A stretch of 64,000 nt of DNA from Crocinitomicaceae bacterium (GTDB taxonomy: Bacteria; Bacteroidota; Bacteroidia; Flavobacteriales_D; Crocinitomicaceae), in assembly GCA_029249445.1 (NCBI GenBank), contig JAQWHI010000009.1, positions 113,642 to 177,641 of the forward strand. The letters are read 5' to 3'. Below the pieces are notes generated by a model. The model did no database searches, was not told the DNA's origin, and saw nothing but the letters and a program-made list of their open reading frames with translations. Shown here one piece after another: positions 18,368 to 27,329 of the stretch. How positions within the stretch are numbered: position 1 is the stretch's first letter; each line of letters begins with the position of its first letter. A program made the position numbers and the translations under genes.

Positions 18368-19708
18368 ATGAAAATATCTAGTAGTCAGATGTTTAGAAAT
18401 TTTAACAAATGGTGTCTTGGTTTAGCAACAGCGTTGTTCATGACCGGGACATTCAACTCACATGCACAAGGTGGCGATTTATTTAAAGCAAAATGTGCTA
18501 CATGTCACCAAGTATTCAAAGACGGAACAGGACCAAAACTTTATCAAGTTCGTACCAAATGGGAAGAAGGTGGAGCCAAAGAAGGGTCCATAATCCAATG
18601 GGTGCAAAATTGGGAAGTAGCGGCGGCGAATGATCCCTATGCTTTGCAAGTATCAAAGGTCAAGGCGTCTGCAATGAACGCATTCCCTACGCTTACGGAA
18701 GAACAGGTCATATCAATATTGGATTGGGTTGATGAGCAAGAAGAAACCGTGGCGACAGCTTCTATCGCAAGGGGTGCTGCTGCAAGTGATGTAGAGGAAG
18801 AATCTTCTCTTGGCTGGGTTTGGATTATTATTGGGGCTATGTTCGTGGTGATCATACTCTCGGTTGGAGGTGTTCGTCGTCAATTGAAAAATGCAGAAGC
18901 AGAAGCATCGGGAAGCGAATTTGATGCAAGTATGAGCTACTCTGACGAGTTCAAGCTCTGGGCATGGAAGAACAGAAAATATGTTGGACTAGGAGGTTTG
19001 ATTGTAGTTGTTAGTATCGTTGTTACATTGTTCCTCGGATTGTATTCGATTGGTGTAGTGGAGGGGTACCAACCGTCACAACCAATCAACTACCCGCATT
19101 CAGTGCATGCTGGTGAGGCTGGAATTGATTGTAGATATTGTCACAATTCAGTTACGGAATCAAAGTCGGCTGGAATTCCATCTGTCAATGTTTGTATGAA
19201 TTGTCACAAACAAATTGCCGGCACAGGTGAGCAAGTTGCCGAAATTCAAAAAATTTACGATGCGGCTGGTTGGGATCCAGAGGCAGGTGTTTACACAGGT
19301 AAAACGCAGCCAATCGTTTGGAACAAGGTGCATGTTCTTCCCGACCACGTTTATTTTAATCATAGACAACACGTCAATGTTGGTGGTGTCGATTGTAAAC
19401 AGTGTCACGGAGACATGACGCAGCAAATGGAAACGGCAATGGTAATGCCAGTCGAAGAGCTTAATAAGATTGAGGGCAATGTTACTCTTTCAAAACCAAC
19501 AATGACGATGGGTTGGTGTATCGAATGTCATCATGAGAAAGAGGTTGCAATGGGACCGCTTTATAAAGAGGGCGGAAGCGAATATTACAACGAAATTCAC
19601 AGAAGATTGATGAGTGGTGATAAATCACTTTACAGTCAATATTTGGAGGATGGTAAAGTAACTGTTGAAGAACTTGGCGGTTGGGAATGTGCGAAATGCC
19701 ACTATTAA
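18368..19708 (+). CDS. actA: Alternative complex III subunit A, multiheme cytochrome c
   Basis: ActA is the multiheme cytochrome c of alternative complex III (quinol:cytochrome c oxidoreductase). Six CxxCH heme sites are visible: CATCH (Cys43) in an N-terminal monoheme domain behind a signal peptide, then, after two membrane segments (about residues 149-167 and 205-228), CRYCH, CMNCH, CKQCH, CIECH and CAKCH in the pentaheme domain. Many flavobacterial ActA proteins share this fusion of monoheme and pentaheme parts. It opens an eight-gene operon that continues into actB after 27 bp. The ATG at 18368 gives a proper signal peptide ending near SHAQ. Confidence 0.93.
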   Translation: MKISSSQMFRNFNKWCLGLATALFMTGTFNSHAQGGDLFKAKCATCHQVFKDGTGPKLYQVRTKWEEGGAKEGSIIQWVQNWEVAAANDPYALQVSKVKASAMNAFPTLTEEQVISILDWVDEQEETVATASIARGAAASDVEEESSLGWVWIIIGAMFVVIILSVGGVRRQLKNAEAEASGSEFDASMSYSDEFKLWAWKNRKYVGLGGLIVVVSIVVTLFLGLYSIGVVEGYQPSQPINYPHSVHAGEAGIDCRYCHNSVTESKSAGIPSVNVCMNCHKQIAGTGEQVAEIQKIYDAAGWDPEAGVYTGKTQPIVWNKVHVLPDHVYFNHRQHVNVGGVDCKQCHGDMTQQMETAMVMPVEELNKIEGNVTLSKPTMTMGWCIECHHEKEVAMGPLYKEGGSEYYNEIHRRLMSGDKSLYSQYLEDGKVTVEELGGWECAKCHY

Positions 19709-19735
19709 TAAGAACAGAAGAATTTGATATAAGAC

Positions 19736-22700
19736 ATGGGAATGGAAAGAAAATATTGGAAAGGAATAGATGAGTTGAAACAGACTCCGTCATTTCTTCA
19801 ATCCAGCAATCAAGAGTTTCCTGCTCAAAATTCAGTTGAAGAGTTTTTGGGCGACGACAAACTACAAGAATCATCAACAGGGCGTAGGGATTTCCTTAAG
19901 TTTTTAGGATTTAGTGTTGCTGCTGCTACTGTGGCTGCATGTGAAGCACCTGTAACGAAGGTGATTCCATACGTAAACAAGCCTGAAGAAGTGACTCCGG
20001 GAATGCCAACTTGGTATGCCTCTACTTATTATGATGGTGCTTCGTATGCAAGTATTCTCGTGAAAACTAGAGAAGGTCGACCGATTTTCATCAAAGGGAA
20101 CAAAGATTTCGGAATTACAAATGGTGCGATTAATCCTCAAATTGCAGCATCTGTTTTAAGCTTATATGACAGTGAACGTTTATCTCGTCCAACAATAAAT
20201 GGAGAGCCAAAATCGTATACAGATATTGACAAGCGGGTTAAAGCAGGTTTGAAGTCAGCCAATAAAGTTGTACTTGTTTCGAATACTTTGATTAGTCCGT
20301 CAATGATGATTGCGATTTCAGAAATGAAAAATGCATTAGGGGATAAGTTTGAGCACATTCAATATGATGCTGTCTCTTATGCTGGTATGCGTGCTGCAAA
20401 CAAAGCTTCTTTCGTAGAAAATAATGAGCTTACGTTGGATGAAAATGGCAATGAGACAAATGTAGCTGAGGATCGTCCAGGAATTTTGCCAAGCTATGAT
20501 TTCTCGAAAGCAAAAACCATTGTTTCTATTGGAGCAGATTTCCTCAGTTCTTGGTTGATGCCAACGCAGTTTACTGGGCAATATGCAAAACGAAGAAATC
20601 CTGATGGCGAATGGATGTCGAAACACTTCCAGTTTGAATCAATGATGTCGTTGACAGGTTCAAATGCAGATGTACGAGCAATGATTAAACCTTCTGAGCA
20701 GGCAAATGTTTTGTCATATATGCTTAAGGGCTTCGGCGTTAGCTCCTCAGTTTCAAGCAAGCTTCGTACAGACGTTCAGAAGAAGGCAGATAAGGCAATC
20801 GCATCATTAAAGTCCTCTGGTTCAGAATCGCTCGTCGTTTGTGGATCAAATGACACTTCAGTTCAGATTCTTACGAACAGATTGAACAAAGCAATTGGTG
20901 CTTACACAACCACTATCAATATCAATAATGGGATCAATCTTTTTGCGTCAGAAGATGAAAAGATGACGTCTTTTGTAACTGATGTTGTAAAGGGAAATGC
21001 GCCGGATGCAGTTCTATTTTATGGAACAAATCCAGTGTATACACTTTCAAATGGCGATCAATTCGCAAAAGGATTGAAAAAAGTAAAGACATCAGTTTCA
21101 ATGTCGCTTTATGCTGATGAAACTGCATCGTTATGTAAATATGTAGCTTCTGATCTTCATGCCTTAGAATCGTGGAAAGACCATTGGCCTGTTTGGAACC
21201 ATTATGGAATTTCACAGCCAACTATTCGCCCACTTCACAATACCGCTTCAGCCCTAGAATCGTTTCTTGTTTGGACAGGAAATACTGAGCGAGGGGGTAA
21301 GGACTCTAAAGTAGCATATGAATTTATTAAAGGCGTTTGGGACAAATATGGATTCCAAGATCCAAATCAAACAAAATACACTGATTTCCATACCTATTGG
21401 AACATGATGGTTCATAACAGTTGTGGAAATATGGAAGAAGTACCTTGCTCTGATATTGAGTTCAATTCAGATGCAATGGAGAACTTGAATGTTCCAAAAG
21501 CAACAGGTACGGAAATTGTGATGTATCAGAAAGCTGCCATGGGTATAGGATTGCAGGCAAACAACCCTTGGTTGCAAGAAATGCCGGATCCAATGACTAA
21601 GGCAACGTGGGACAACTACATCACGATGAATCCTGTTGACATGGCAGAGGGAGGTTACACAACCTATTTTGATCAAGAGTCAGGATTAAATACTGCTAAA
21701 GTAAAAGTTGGGTTCAAAGAACTGACTCTTCCAGTATACCCACTTCCAGGGCAAGCTCTTGGAACTATTGGTATTGCTTTAGGGTATGGTCGTGGTGGAA
21801 ATGGAGAGAAAATTGGAAAGGCGGCATATCAAACACTTGAATACGGTGGACATGTGATGAATGAAGCGGGAAATCCAACTCCAATTGGACAAAATGCCTT
21901 TGCTTTCACAAGTGTTTCGAATGGAACATATTCCAACTATGCATCGGGCACAGTAACGAAACTTGATGGCATACATTTAATTGCCGCAACACAGATTCAT
22001 TCAACAGTTATGGGGCGCCATTCTGTAATTAGAGAAACAACCCTTGATATATATAACAAATCCGAAAAAGAAGCTTACAATCCAGACTGGACGCTCCAAA
22101 AACTTGATGAGGAAGGGAATCACGTAGAAGCTCCGATGGAAGAGTTTGATTTGTGGGATGCCCATCCGGTAGAAAAAATTGGTCACCGTTGGGGAATGAC
22201 AATCGACTTGTCTTCTTGTATCGGTTGTGGTTCATGTTTGATTTCATGTCAAGCTGAAAACAATGTTCCTGTTGTTGGTAAGGATGAGGTGAGAAGAGGT
22301 CGCGAAATGCATTGGTTGCGTTTGGATCGTTACTTCGCATCGGACGTTGAAGCGGCTCCGGGTTCTCGTAAGGACCATGAAATGAGTAAGATAGATTGGT
22401 TTGAAGCAGCAGAGAAAGTTGCTGAAAATCCGATGGTAGTGCATCAACCAATGATGTGTCACCATTGTAATCATGCGCCATGTGAGACAGTATGTCCGGT
22501 TGCAGCTACAACGCATTCAAATGAGGGCTTGAACCAAATGGTATACAACAGATGTATTGGTACAAGGTATTGTGCGAACAATTGTCCGTATAAAGTCCGT
22601 CGTTTCAATTGGTTTAATTACCCATCTTATAAGGCACAAGTAGAAATTAATCCTGCACAAGACGACTTAGGGCGTATGGTTTTGAATCCAGACGTAACTG

Positions 22701-23068
22701 TTAGGACGCGTGGTGTCATGGAGAAGTGTTCAATGTGTGTTCAAAGAATTCAAGCAGGAAAACTAGATGCTAAAGTAGAAGGAAGAGCTGTTGAAGACGG
22801 AGATTACTCAACTGCATGTTCTGATGTTTGTCCAACAAATGCAATTACTGTTGGTGATTGGAACGACTTGAAATCAATGGTTCGTGAAAGTGCTGACGAT
22901 AAGAGATCGTATCAGGCGCTTGAAGAGGTTGGTGTAAAACCAAACGTTTGGTTCAAGGTGAAAGTGAGAAACGAAGAGAACAAAATATTAAGTGCGCTTC
23001 AAACTGTTAAGCACCATGAAGAAGGTGAAGGACATGGAGAAGGTCACAAAGAGAATAGTCATCATTAA
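19736..23068 (+). CDS. actB: Alternative complex III subunit B, molybdopterin-oxidoreductase-like iron-sulfur protein
   Basis: ActB is the large periplasmic subunit that relays electrons through iron-sulfur clusters. The 1,110-residue product has a Tat signal with the twin arginines in GRRDFLKF (Arg50-Arg51), a long molybdopterin-oxidoreductase-like region that holds no cofactor in characterised complexes, and a C-terminal ferredoxin-like part (about residues 820-1040) with cysteine motifs CIGCGSCLISC, CHHCNHAPCETVC, CIGTRYCANNC and CSMCVQR plus CSDVCP. It ends in a His/Glu-rich tail. Fusion of the two parts into one chain is normal for this complex. A second in-frame ATG six bases downstream is also possible. 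Confidence 0.94.
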   Translation: MGMERKYWKGIDELKQTPSFLQSSNQEFPAQNSVEEFLGDDKLQESSTGRRDFLKFLGFSVAAATVAACEAPVTKVIPYVNKPEEVTPGMPTWYASTYYDGASYASILVKTREGRPIFIKGNKDFGITNGAINPQIAASVLSLYDSERLSRPTINGEPKSYTDIDKRVKAGLKSANKVVLVSNTLISPSMMIAISEMKNALGDKFEHIQYDAVSYAGMRAANKASFVENNELTLDENGNETNVAEDRPGILPSYDFSKAKTIVSIGADFLSSWLMPTQFTGQYAKRRNPDGEWMSKHFQFESMMSLTGSNADVRAMIKPSEQANVLSYMLKGFGVSSSVSSKLRTDVQKKADKAIASLKSSGSESLVVCGSNDTSVQILTNRLNKAIGAYTTTININNGINLFASEDEKMTSFVTDVVKGNAPDAVLFYGTNPVYTLSNGDQFAKGLKKVKTSVSMSLYADETASLCKYVASDLHALESWKDHWPVWNHYGISQPTIRPLHNTASALESFLVWTGNTERGGKDSKVAYEFIKGVWDKYGFQDPNQTKYTDFHTYWNMMVHNSCGNMEEVPCSDIEFNSDAMENLNVPKATGTEIVMYQKAAMGIGLQANNPWLQEMPDPMTKATWDNYITMNPVDMAEGGYTTYFDQESGLNTAKVKVGFKELTLPVYPLPGQALGTIGIALGYGRGGNGEKIGKAAYQTLEYGGHVMNEAGNPTPIGQNAFAFTSVSNGTYSNYASGTVTKLDGIHLIAATQIHSTVMGRHSVIRETTLDIYNKSEKEAYNPDWTLQKLDEEGNHVEAPMEEFDLWDAHPVEKIGHRWGMTIDLSSCIGCGSCLISCQAENNVPVVGKDEVRRGREMHWLRLDRYFASDVEAAPGSRKDHEMSKIDWFEAAEKVAENPMVVHQPMMCHHCNHAPCETVCPVAATTHSNEGLNQMVYNRCIGTRYCANNCPYKVRRFNWFNYPSYKAQVEINPAQDDLGRMVLNPDVTVRTRGVMEKCSMCVQRIQAGKLDAKVEGRAVEDGDYSTACSDVCPTNAITVGDWNDLKSMVRESADDKRSYQALEEVGVKPNVWFKVKVRNEENKILSALQTVKHHEEGEGHGEGHKENSHH

Positions 23069-23089
23069 TCGAAATAAAACCCTATTGTA

Positions 23090-24778
23090 ATGCATAAGGA
23101 AGCAGCAATTAGAGAACCCCTCATATTAGGTCACAAGACCTACCATGACATTACTGAAGATGTATGTCGTCCAATTGAGGACAAAGCGCCTAGAATGTGG
23201 TATATTCTATTCGGGATCGCATTGATCATCGGTCTATATGGTGTTGGATGTATTTTATACCTTTTAGGCACTGGAGTTGGTGTTTGGGGATTGAACAAGA
23301 CCGTTGGTTGGGCTTGGGATATTACAAACTTTGTTTGGTGGGTAGGTATCGGACATGCAGGAACGTTGATTTCAGCAGTATTATTATTGTTCCGTCAAAA
23401 ATGGAGAATGGCCATTAACCGTTCTGCTGAAGCAATGACCATTTTTGCTGTATTCATGGCAGGCCTGTTCCCACTGATTCATATGGGACGTCTTTGGCTT
23501 GGGTATTGGGTACTTCCTCTACCAAATCAGTTCGGTTCGTTATGGGTGAACTTTAACTCACCACTTTTATGGGATGTATTTGCTATTTCCACTTATTTGT
23601 CTGTATCACTTGTCTTTTGGTACATCGGGTTGATTCCTGATTTCGCAACAATTAGGGACCGCGCCAAAAAGCCAATTGCAAAAAAGATGTACACCATATT
23701 ATCTTTTGGTTGGTCAGGTAGAGCAAAACATTGGAACCGTTTTGAATTGGTTTCACTGGTATTGGCTGGATTAGCTACTCCACTTGTGTTTTCGGTGCAC
23801 TCGATTGTATCTTTTGATTTCGCCACCTCGGTCATACCTGGATGGCATACAACTATTTTTCCACCATACTTTGTTGCAGGAGCTGTATTCTCAGGATTTG
23901 CCATGGTACAAACTTTGATGTTGGTCATGCGAAAAGCAATGGGACTTGAAGCATATATACACACGAAGCATGTAGAATACATGAATATTGTAATTATGGT
24001 GACAGGCTCCATTGTTGGAACTGCATACATTACTGAGTTGTTCATATCGTGGTATTCTGGTGTTGAATATGAGGCTTATGCCTTTATAAATCGAGCTACC
24101 GGTCCTTACTGGTGGGCATATTGGATGATGATGACGTGTAACGTGATTTCACCTCAATTGATGTGGTTTAGACGATTGAGAAGAAGTTTGTTATTTACTT
24201 TTATCATTTCAATTGTTGTAAATATTGGTATGTGGTTCGAACGTTATGTAATTATTGTAACGTCCATCCATAGAGATTACCTACCGTCTTCATGGAGTAT
24301 GCACTATCCAAGTCATATCGATATTGGAGTTTATGTTGGAACAATAGGATTGTTCTTCGTATTCTTCCTTTTGTTCGCCCGTTTTTTCCCAGTATTGGCT
24401 TTGAATGAGGTGAAAACAATTTTGAAATCGTCAGGGGAATCCTATAAGAATGCACCAGATGATCATCATCCTGCACCAACGCAAGTTGCGAATGCTGATC
24501 AAAAACAAAATCAAACTGGAAACAGTTCAGACTTAATTGCTAAAGTGGGAAGTGCTGATGCATCAACAAAAGATGACTTGAAAAAGTTGTCAGGTGTTGG
24601 ACCAGCGTTTGAGAAAGCATTGAATGCAATTGGAATTTGGTCTTTTGAACAAATCAGCAAGATGTCTAAACAGGAATACGATATGATGGATGGACTTACA
24701 GGGAAGTTTCCTGGTAAAGCAGAAAGAGAAGATTGGGCTGCTCAAGCAAAAGAATTAATGAACGCTAATAATAAATAG
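23090..24778 (+). CDS. actC: Alternative complex III subunit C (NrfD-like quinol site) with extra C-terminal HhH domain
   Basis: ActC is the polytopic NrfD/PsrC-like subunit that oxidises menaquinol. About ten membrane segments occupy residues 35-450; the segment WWVGIGHAGTLISAVLLLF holds the conserved His. Typical length is about 450-480 residues, but this product has 562: a Gln/Asn-rich linker (about 460-494) leads to a soluble domain (495-562) with the helix-hairpin-helix signature LSGVGPAFEKALNAIGI, as in small DNA-binding or flap-endonuclease-1-like domains. The frame is continuous, so the fusion is not a read-through artefact visible here. The next gene starts 2 bp after the stop. Confidence 0.93.
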   Translation: MHKEAAIREPLILGHKTYHDITEDVCRPIEDKAPRMWYILFGIALIIGLYGVGCILYLLGTGVGVWGLNKTVGWAWDITNFVWWVGIGHAGTLISAVLLLFRQKWRMAINRSAEAMTIFAVFMAGLFPLIHMGRLWLGYWVLPLPNQFGSLWVNFNSPLLWDVFAISTYLSVSLVFWYIGLIPDFATIRDRAKKPIAKKMYTILSFGWSGRAKHWNRFELVSLVLAGLATPLVFSVHSIVSFDFATSVIPGWHTTIFPPYFVAGAVFSGFAMVQTLMLVMRKAMGLEAYIHTKHVEYMNIVIMVTGSIVGTAYITELFISWYSGVEYEAYAFINRATGPYWWAYWMMMTCNVISPQLMWFRRLRRSLLFTFIISIVVNIGMWFERYVIIVTSIHRDYLPSSWSMHYPSHIDIGVYVGTIGLFFVFFLLFARFFPVLALNEVKTILKSSGESYKNAPDDHHPAPTQVANADQKQNQTGNSSDLIAKVGSADASTKDDLKKLSGVGPAFEKALNAIGIWSFEQISKMSKQEYDMMDGLTGKFPGKAEREDWAAQAKELMNANNK

Positions 24779-24780
24779 AC

Positions 24781-25317
24781 ATGGCAGATAAAGTAATATA
24801 TGCAATGTACGACGACGATGATGTGCTTAAAGATGGCGCAAAGAAGTTGGTATCAAAAGGTGTCAAAGTAACCGAAGTGTTTTCTCCATTTCCAATACAC
24901 GGAATTGATCCGATCATTGGGATTGAAAATACAAGACTGGGGATTATGGCATTTATTTATGGGTTAACCGGTTTAACTTTGGCAACGCTCGGTATGCGGT
25001 ATTTTATGATTGTCGACTGGCCAATGAACATTGGAGGAAAGCCCAACTTTTCTTATTTGGAGAACATCTTATCATTCGTTCCGATTTCGTTTGAGTTTAC
25101 TGTTCTTTGTGCTGCACACGGTATGGCAATTACCTATTTTTTGAGAAACAAGACATTGCCGGGGATGCCAGCGCAGAATCCAGACCCAAGAACGACTGAT
25201 GATAGGTTCGTAATTGAATTAAGAACTTCGGAGAATTCGCAGTTCACTGCTAAGGAATTGGAGGCAATGATTAAGGATACAGGGATAGTAGAATTAGATC
25301 AAAAAGACGTAGCATAA
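24781..25317 (+). CDS. actD: Alternative complex III subunit D (DUF3341)
   Basis: ActD is the small two-helix membrane subunit of alternative complex III. The 178-residue protein has a cytoplasmic alpha/beta N-terminal domain (VIYAMYDDDDVLKDGAKKL, about residues 5-23, then VTEVFSPFPIHGID) and two membrane segments (about residues 57-76 and 97-120), the DUF3341 arrangement. It lies in the middle of the operon, 2 bp after actC and 17 bp before actE. Confidence 0.93.
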   Translation: MADKVIYAMYDDDDVLKDGAKKLVSKGVKVTEVFSPFPIHGIDPIIGIENTRLGIMAFIYGLTGLTLATLGMRYFMIVDWPMNIGGKPNFSYLENILSFVPISFEFTVLCAAHGMAITYFLRNKTLPGMPAQNPDPRTTDDRFVIELRTSENSQFTAKELEAMIKDTGIVELDQKDVA

Positions 25318-25334
25318 TTTTTCATACAAGACTG

Positions 25335-26075
25335 ATGAAAATGAAATTTAGAATATTAGGAGGTTTAGCAATCGCAGCGGCAACGACTGTGATATTGGGA
25401 TCATGTACAGCTGACCCAGATAGTGCAGGATTAGAATACATGCCGGACATGTATCGATCACCAGCGATAGAGCCATATGTTGATTATGGTCAAGTAAGAG
25501 AAACTGAAAATGTTGACATGAAAATGTCATTATCTGCAATGACTCCACCGTTCGGGAGTGTTCCTTATTACGGAACCGATTCCTTGGAGGTGGCGCTGAT
25601 GTTACCTTATCATAGAAAAGCAAATATTGCTTTTAGACAAACCCACGGAATGTTTGATGATGAGTTATCTCTTGACGACACCTACAAAATGGCTGCAGCT
25701 GATAACAATCCAATGCCTTTACCGACCGATGAAGACGCATTGAAATCATTTTTTGCAAATGGAAAAGTATTGTTTGAAAACAATTGTTCGCACTGCCATG
25801 GAGTTAAAGGAAATGGACAGGGTGAGATGATGGTTACAGGAAAATTCGCTGGTGTTCCTGACTATGCGAATTTAACGGACTTAAGTGATGGTCAAATGTT
25901 CTATTCGATCTATTATGGAAAAGGATCTATGGGAGCTCACAGGTCTATCATCAATAAGAAAGAGATTTGGACAATAGTTCATTATATCAAAAAGCTACAG
26001 GATAGTGACTATGGATCTCCAAATACAGGAGTAGATTCACAGGAGGTAGCTGAAGTAACTGAAGACGATCAATAA
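25335..26075 (+). CDS. actE: Alternative complex III subunit E, monoheme cytochrome c lipoprotein
   Basis: ActE is the monoheme cytochrome that hands electrons from the complex to the oxidase. A lipobox ILGSC makes Cys24 the lipid anchor. One heme site, CSHCH, lies at about residues 153-157, with a likely axial Met in the later MGAHR region. The long N-terminal arm (YMPDMYRSPAIEPYVDYG) is family-typical and threads along ActB in known structures. The product has 246 residues and sits between actD and actF. Confidence 0.92.
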   Translation: MKMKFRILGGLAIAAATTVILGSCTADPDSAGLEYMPDMYRSPAIEPYVDYGQVRETENVDMKMSLSAMTPPFGSVPYYGTDSLEVALMLPYHRKANIAFRQTHGMFDDELSLDDTYKMAAADNNPMPLPTDEDALKSFFANGKVLFENNCSHCHGVKGNGQGEMMVTGKFAGVPDYANLTDLSDGQMFYSIYYGKGSMGAHRSIINKKEIWTIVHYIKKLQDSDYGSPNTGVDSQEVAEVTEDDQ

Positions 26076-26096
26076 AAACTTTACGAACGAATAAAG

Positions 26097-27299
26097 ATGG
26101 AATTTAAGATAGCAAATAAAGCAAAAACACTGACACTCTCATTGATGGTGGTTGGGGTATTGTTTACGGCACTTGGTGTAATCAGTAACATGAGTGATCA
26201 TCATATTGTTACTCGTGTGCTTGGAAGTAGTTTGGTAAGTGCATTTTTCTTTTTCTCAATTGGGCTAGGTGCTTTATTTTTCTTAGCACTTCAATATGCC
26301 ACTGAGACGGGATGGTACGCAACCGTAAAAAGATTGATTGAAGGAATTGCAGGATTTTTACCTTATGGTATCGGTTTATTAGTTCTTATTTTTGGGGTTA
26401 TTACACTTTTGGATGGTGCGCATATCTATGGATGGATGGATCCTGAAGTCACTGATCCTTCGAGCCATCATTACGACGAAATTATTGATGGAAAATCCTT
26501 CTATTTGAACAAAACGTTCTTTTGGATTAGAACAATTGTTTATTTGGCCGTGTACTACGTATTTTGGCAGGGATTCAGAAAGCGCTCTTTAGAGGAGGAT
26601 AAAGTTGGTGGCACTGAGCTTCACTTTAGAAACTATAGAAAAGGAGCCTTATTCTTGGTCTTTTTTGCTGTTTTTAGTTCAACATCTTCATGGGATTGGT
26701 TAATGTCTATTGATGTTCACTGGTTTTCAACACTCTTTGGATGGTATGTATTTGCCGGAATGTGGTGTTCTTCCATGGTTGTTATTGTATTACTAGCGTT
26801 GTATTTGAAGAAGCAAGGCTATTTACCAAAAGTAAATGAAAGTCATATTCATGATATTGGTAAGTGGACATTCGCAACATCTTTCTTGTGGTCTTATTTG
26901 TGGTTCTCACAATACATGCTGATCTGGTATGCAAACATTCCTGAGGAAACAACCTATTACATTGCAAGAATTGAAAACTTCCAAGTTTTGTACTTCACAA
27001 TGTTCATCATCAACTTTGCATTCCCGATGCTTCTTTTAATGTCGAGAGATGCCAAAAGACATGCGGGTATTTTGACCCTAGTAGGATTGATTATACTTGC
27101 GGGTCATTGGGCTGATGTTTATATAATGATATCAGCAGGTACGCTCGGAGCGAATGCTCATATTGGACTTTTAGAGATAGGAATGGCTTTGTTGCTTGCA
27201 GGTGCCTTCATAAGAATTGTTTTAGTGAACCTTACAAAAGCACCATTGACACCTGTCAATCACCCGTTCCTAGATGAAAGTATTCATCACGATATTTAA
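26097..27299 (+). CDS. actF: Alternative complex III subunit F (NrfD-like membrane subunit)
   Basis: ActF is the second NrfD-like membrane subunit, structurally similar to ActC but without a known quinol site. The 400-residue protein has about ten membrane segments, with the conserved blocks SSWDWLMSIDVHWFSTLFGWY and FLWSYLWFSQYMLIWYANIPEET broken by loops. It is 21 bp after actE and 30 bp before coxB. Confidence 0.92.
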   Translation: MEFKIANKAKTLTLSLMVVGVLFTALGVISNMSDHHIVTRVLGSSLVSAFFFFSIGLGALFFLALQYATETGWYATVKRLIEGIAGFLPYGIGLLVLIFGVITLLDGAHIYGWMDPEVTDPSSHHYDEIIDGKSFYLNKTFFWIRTIVYLAVYYVFWQGFRKRSLEEDKVGGTELHFRNYRKGALFLVFFAVFSSTSSWDWLMSIDVHWFSTLFGWYVFAGMWCSSMVVIVLLALYLKKQGYLPKVNESHIHDIGKWTFATSFLWSYLWFSQYMLIWYANIPEETTYYIARIENFQVLYFTMFIINFAFPMLLLMSRDAKRHAGILTLVGLIILAGHWADVYIMISAGTLGANAHIGLLEIGMALLLAGAFIRIVLVNLTKAPLTPVNHPFLDESIHHDI

Positions 27300-27329
27300 T
27301 AAGTTGTAGTATAGATAATAAAAGTATAG

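Noticed and set aside
19736..23068. actB as a split or frameshifted gene pair (molybdopterin part and ferredoxin part)
   Set aside because: Fusion of the two parts in a single frame is the normal form of this subunit.
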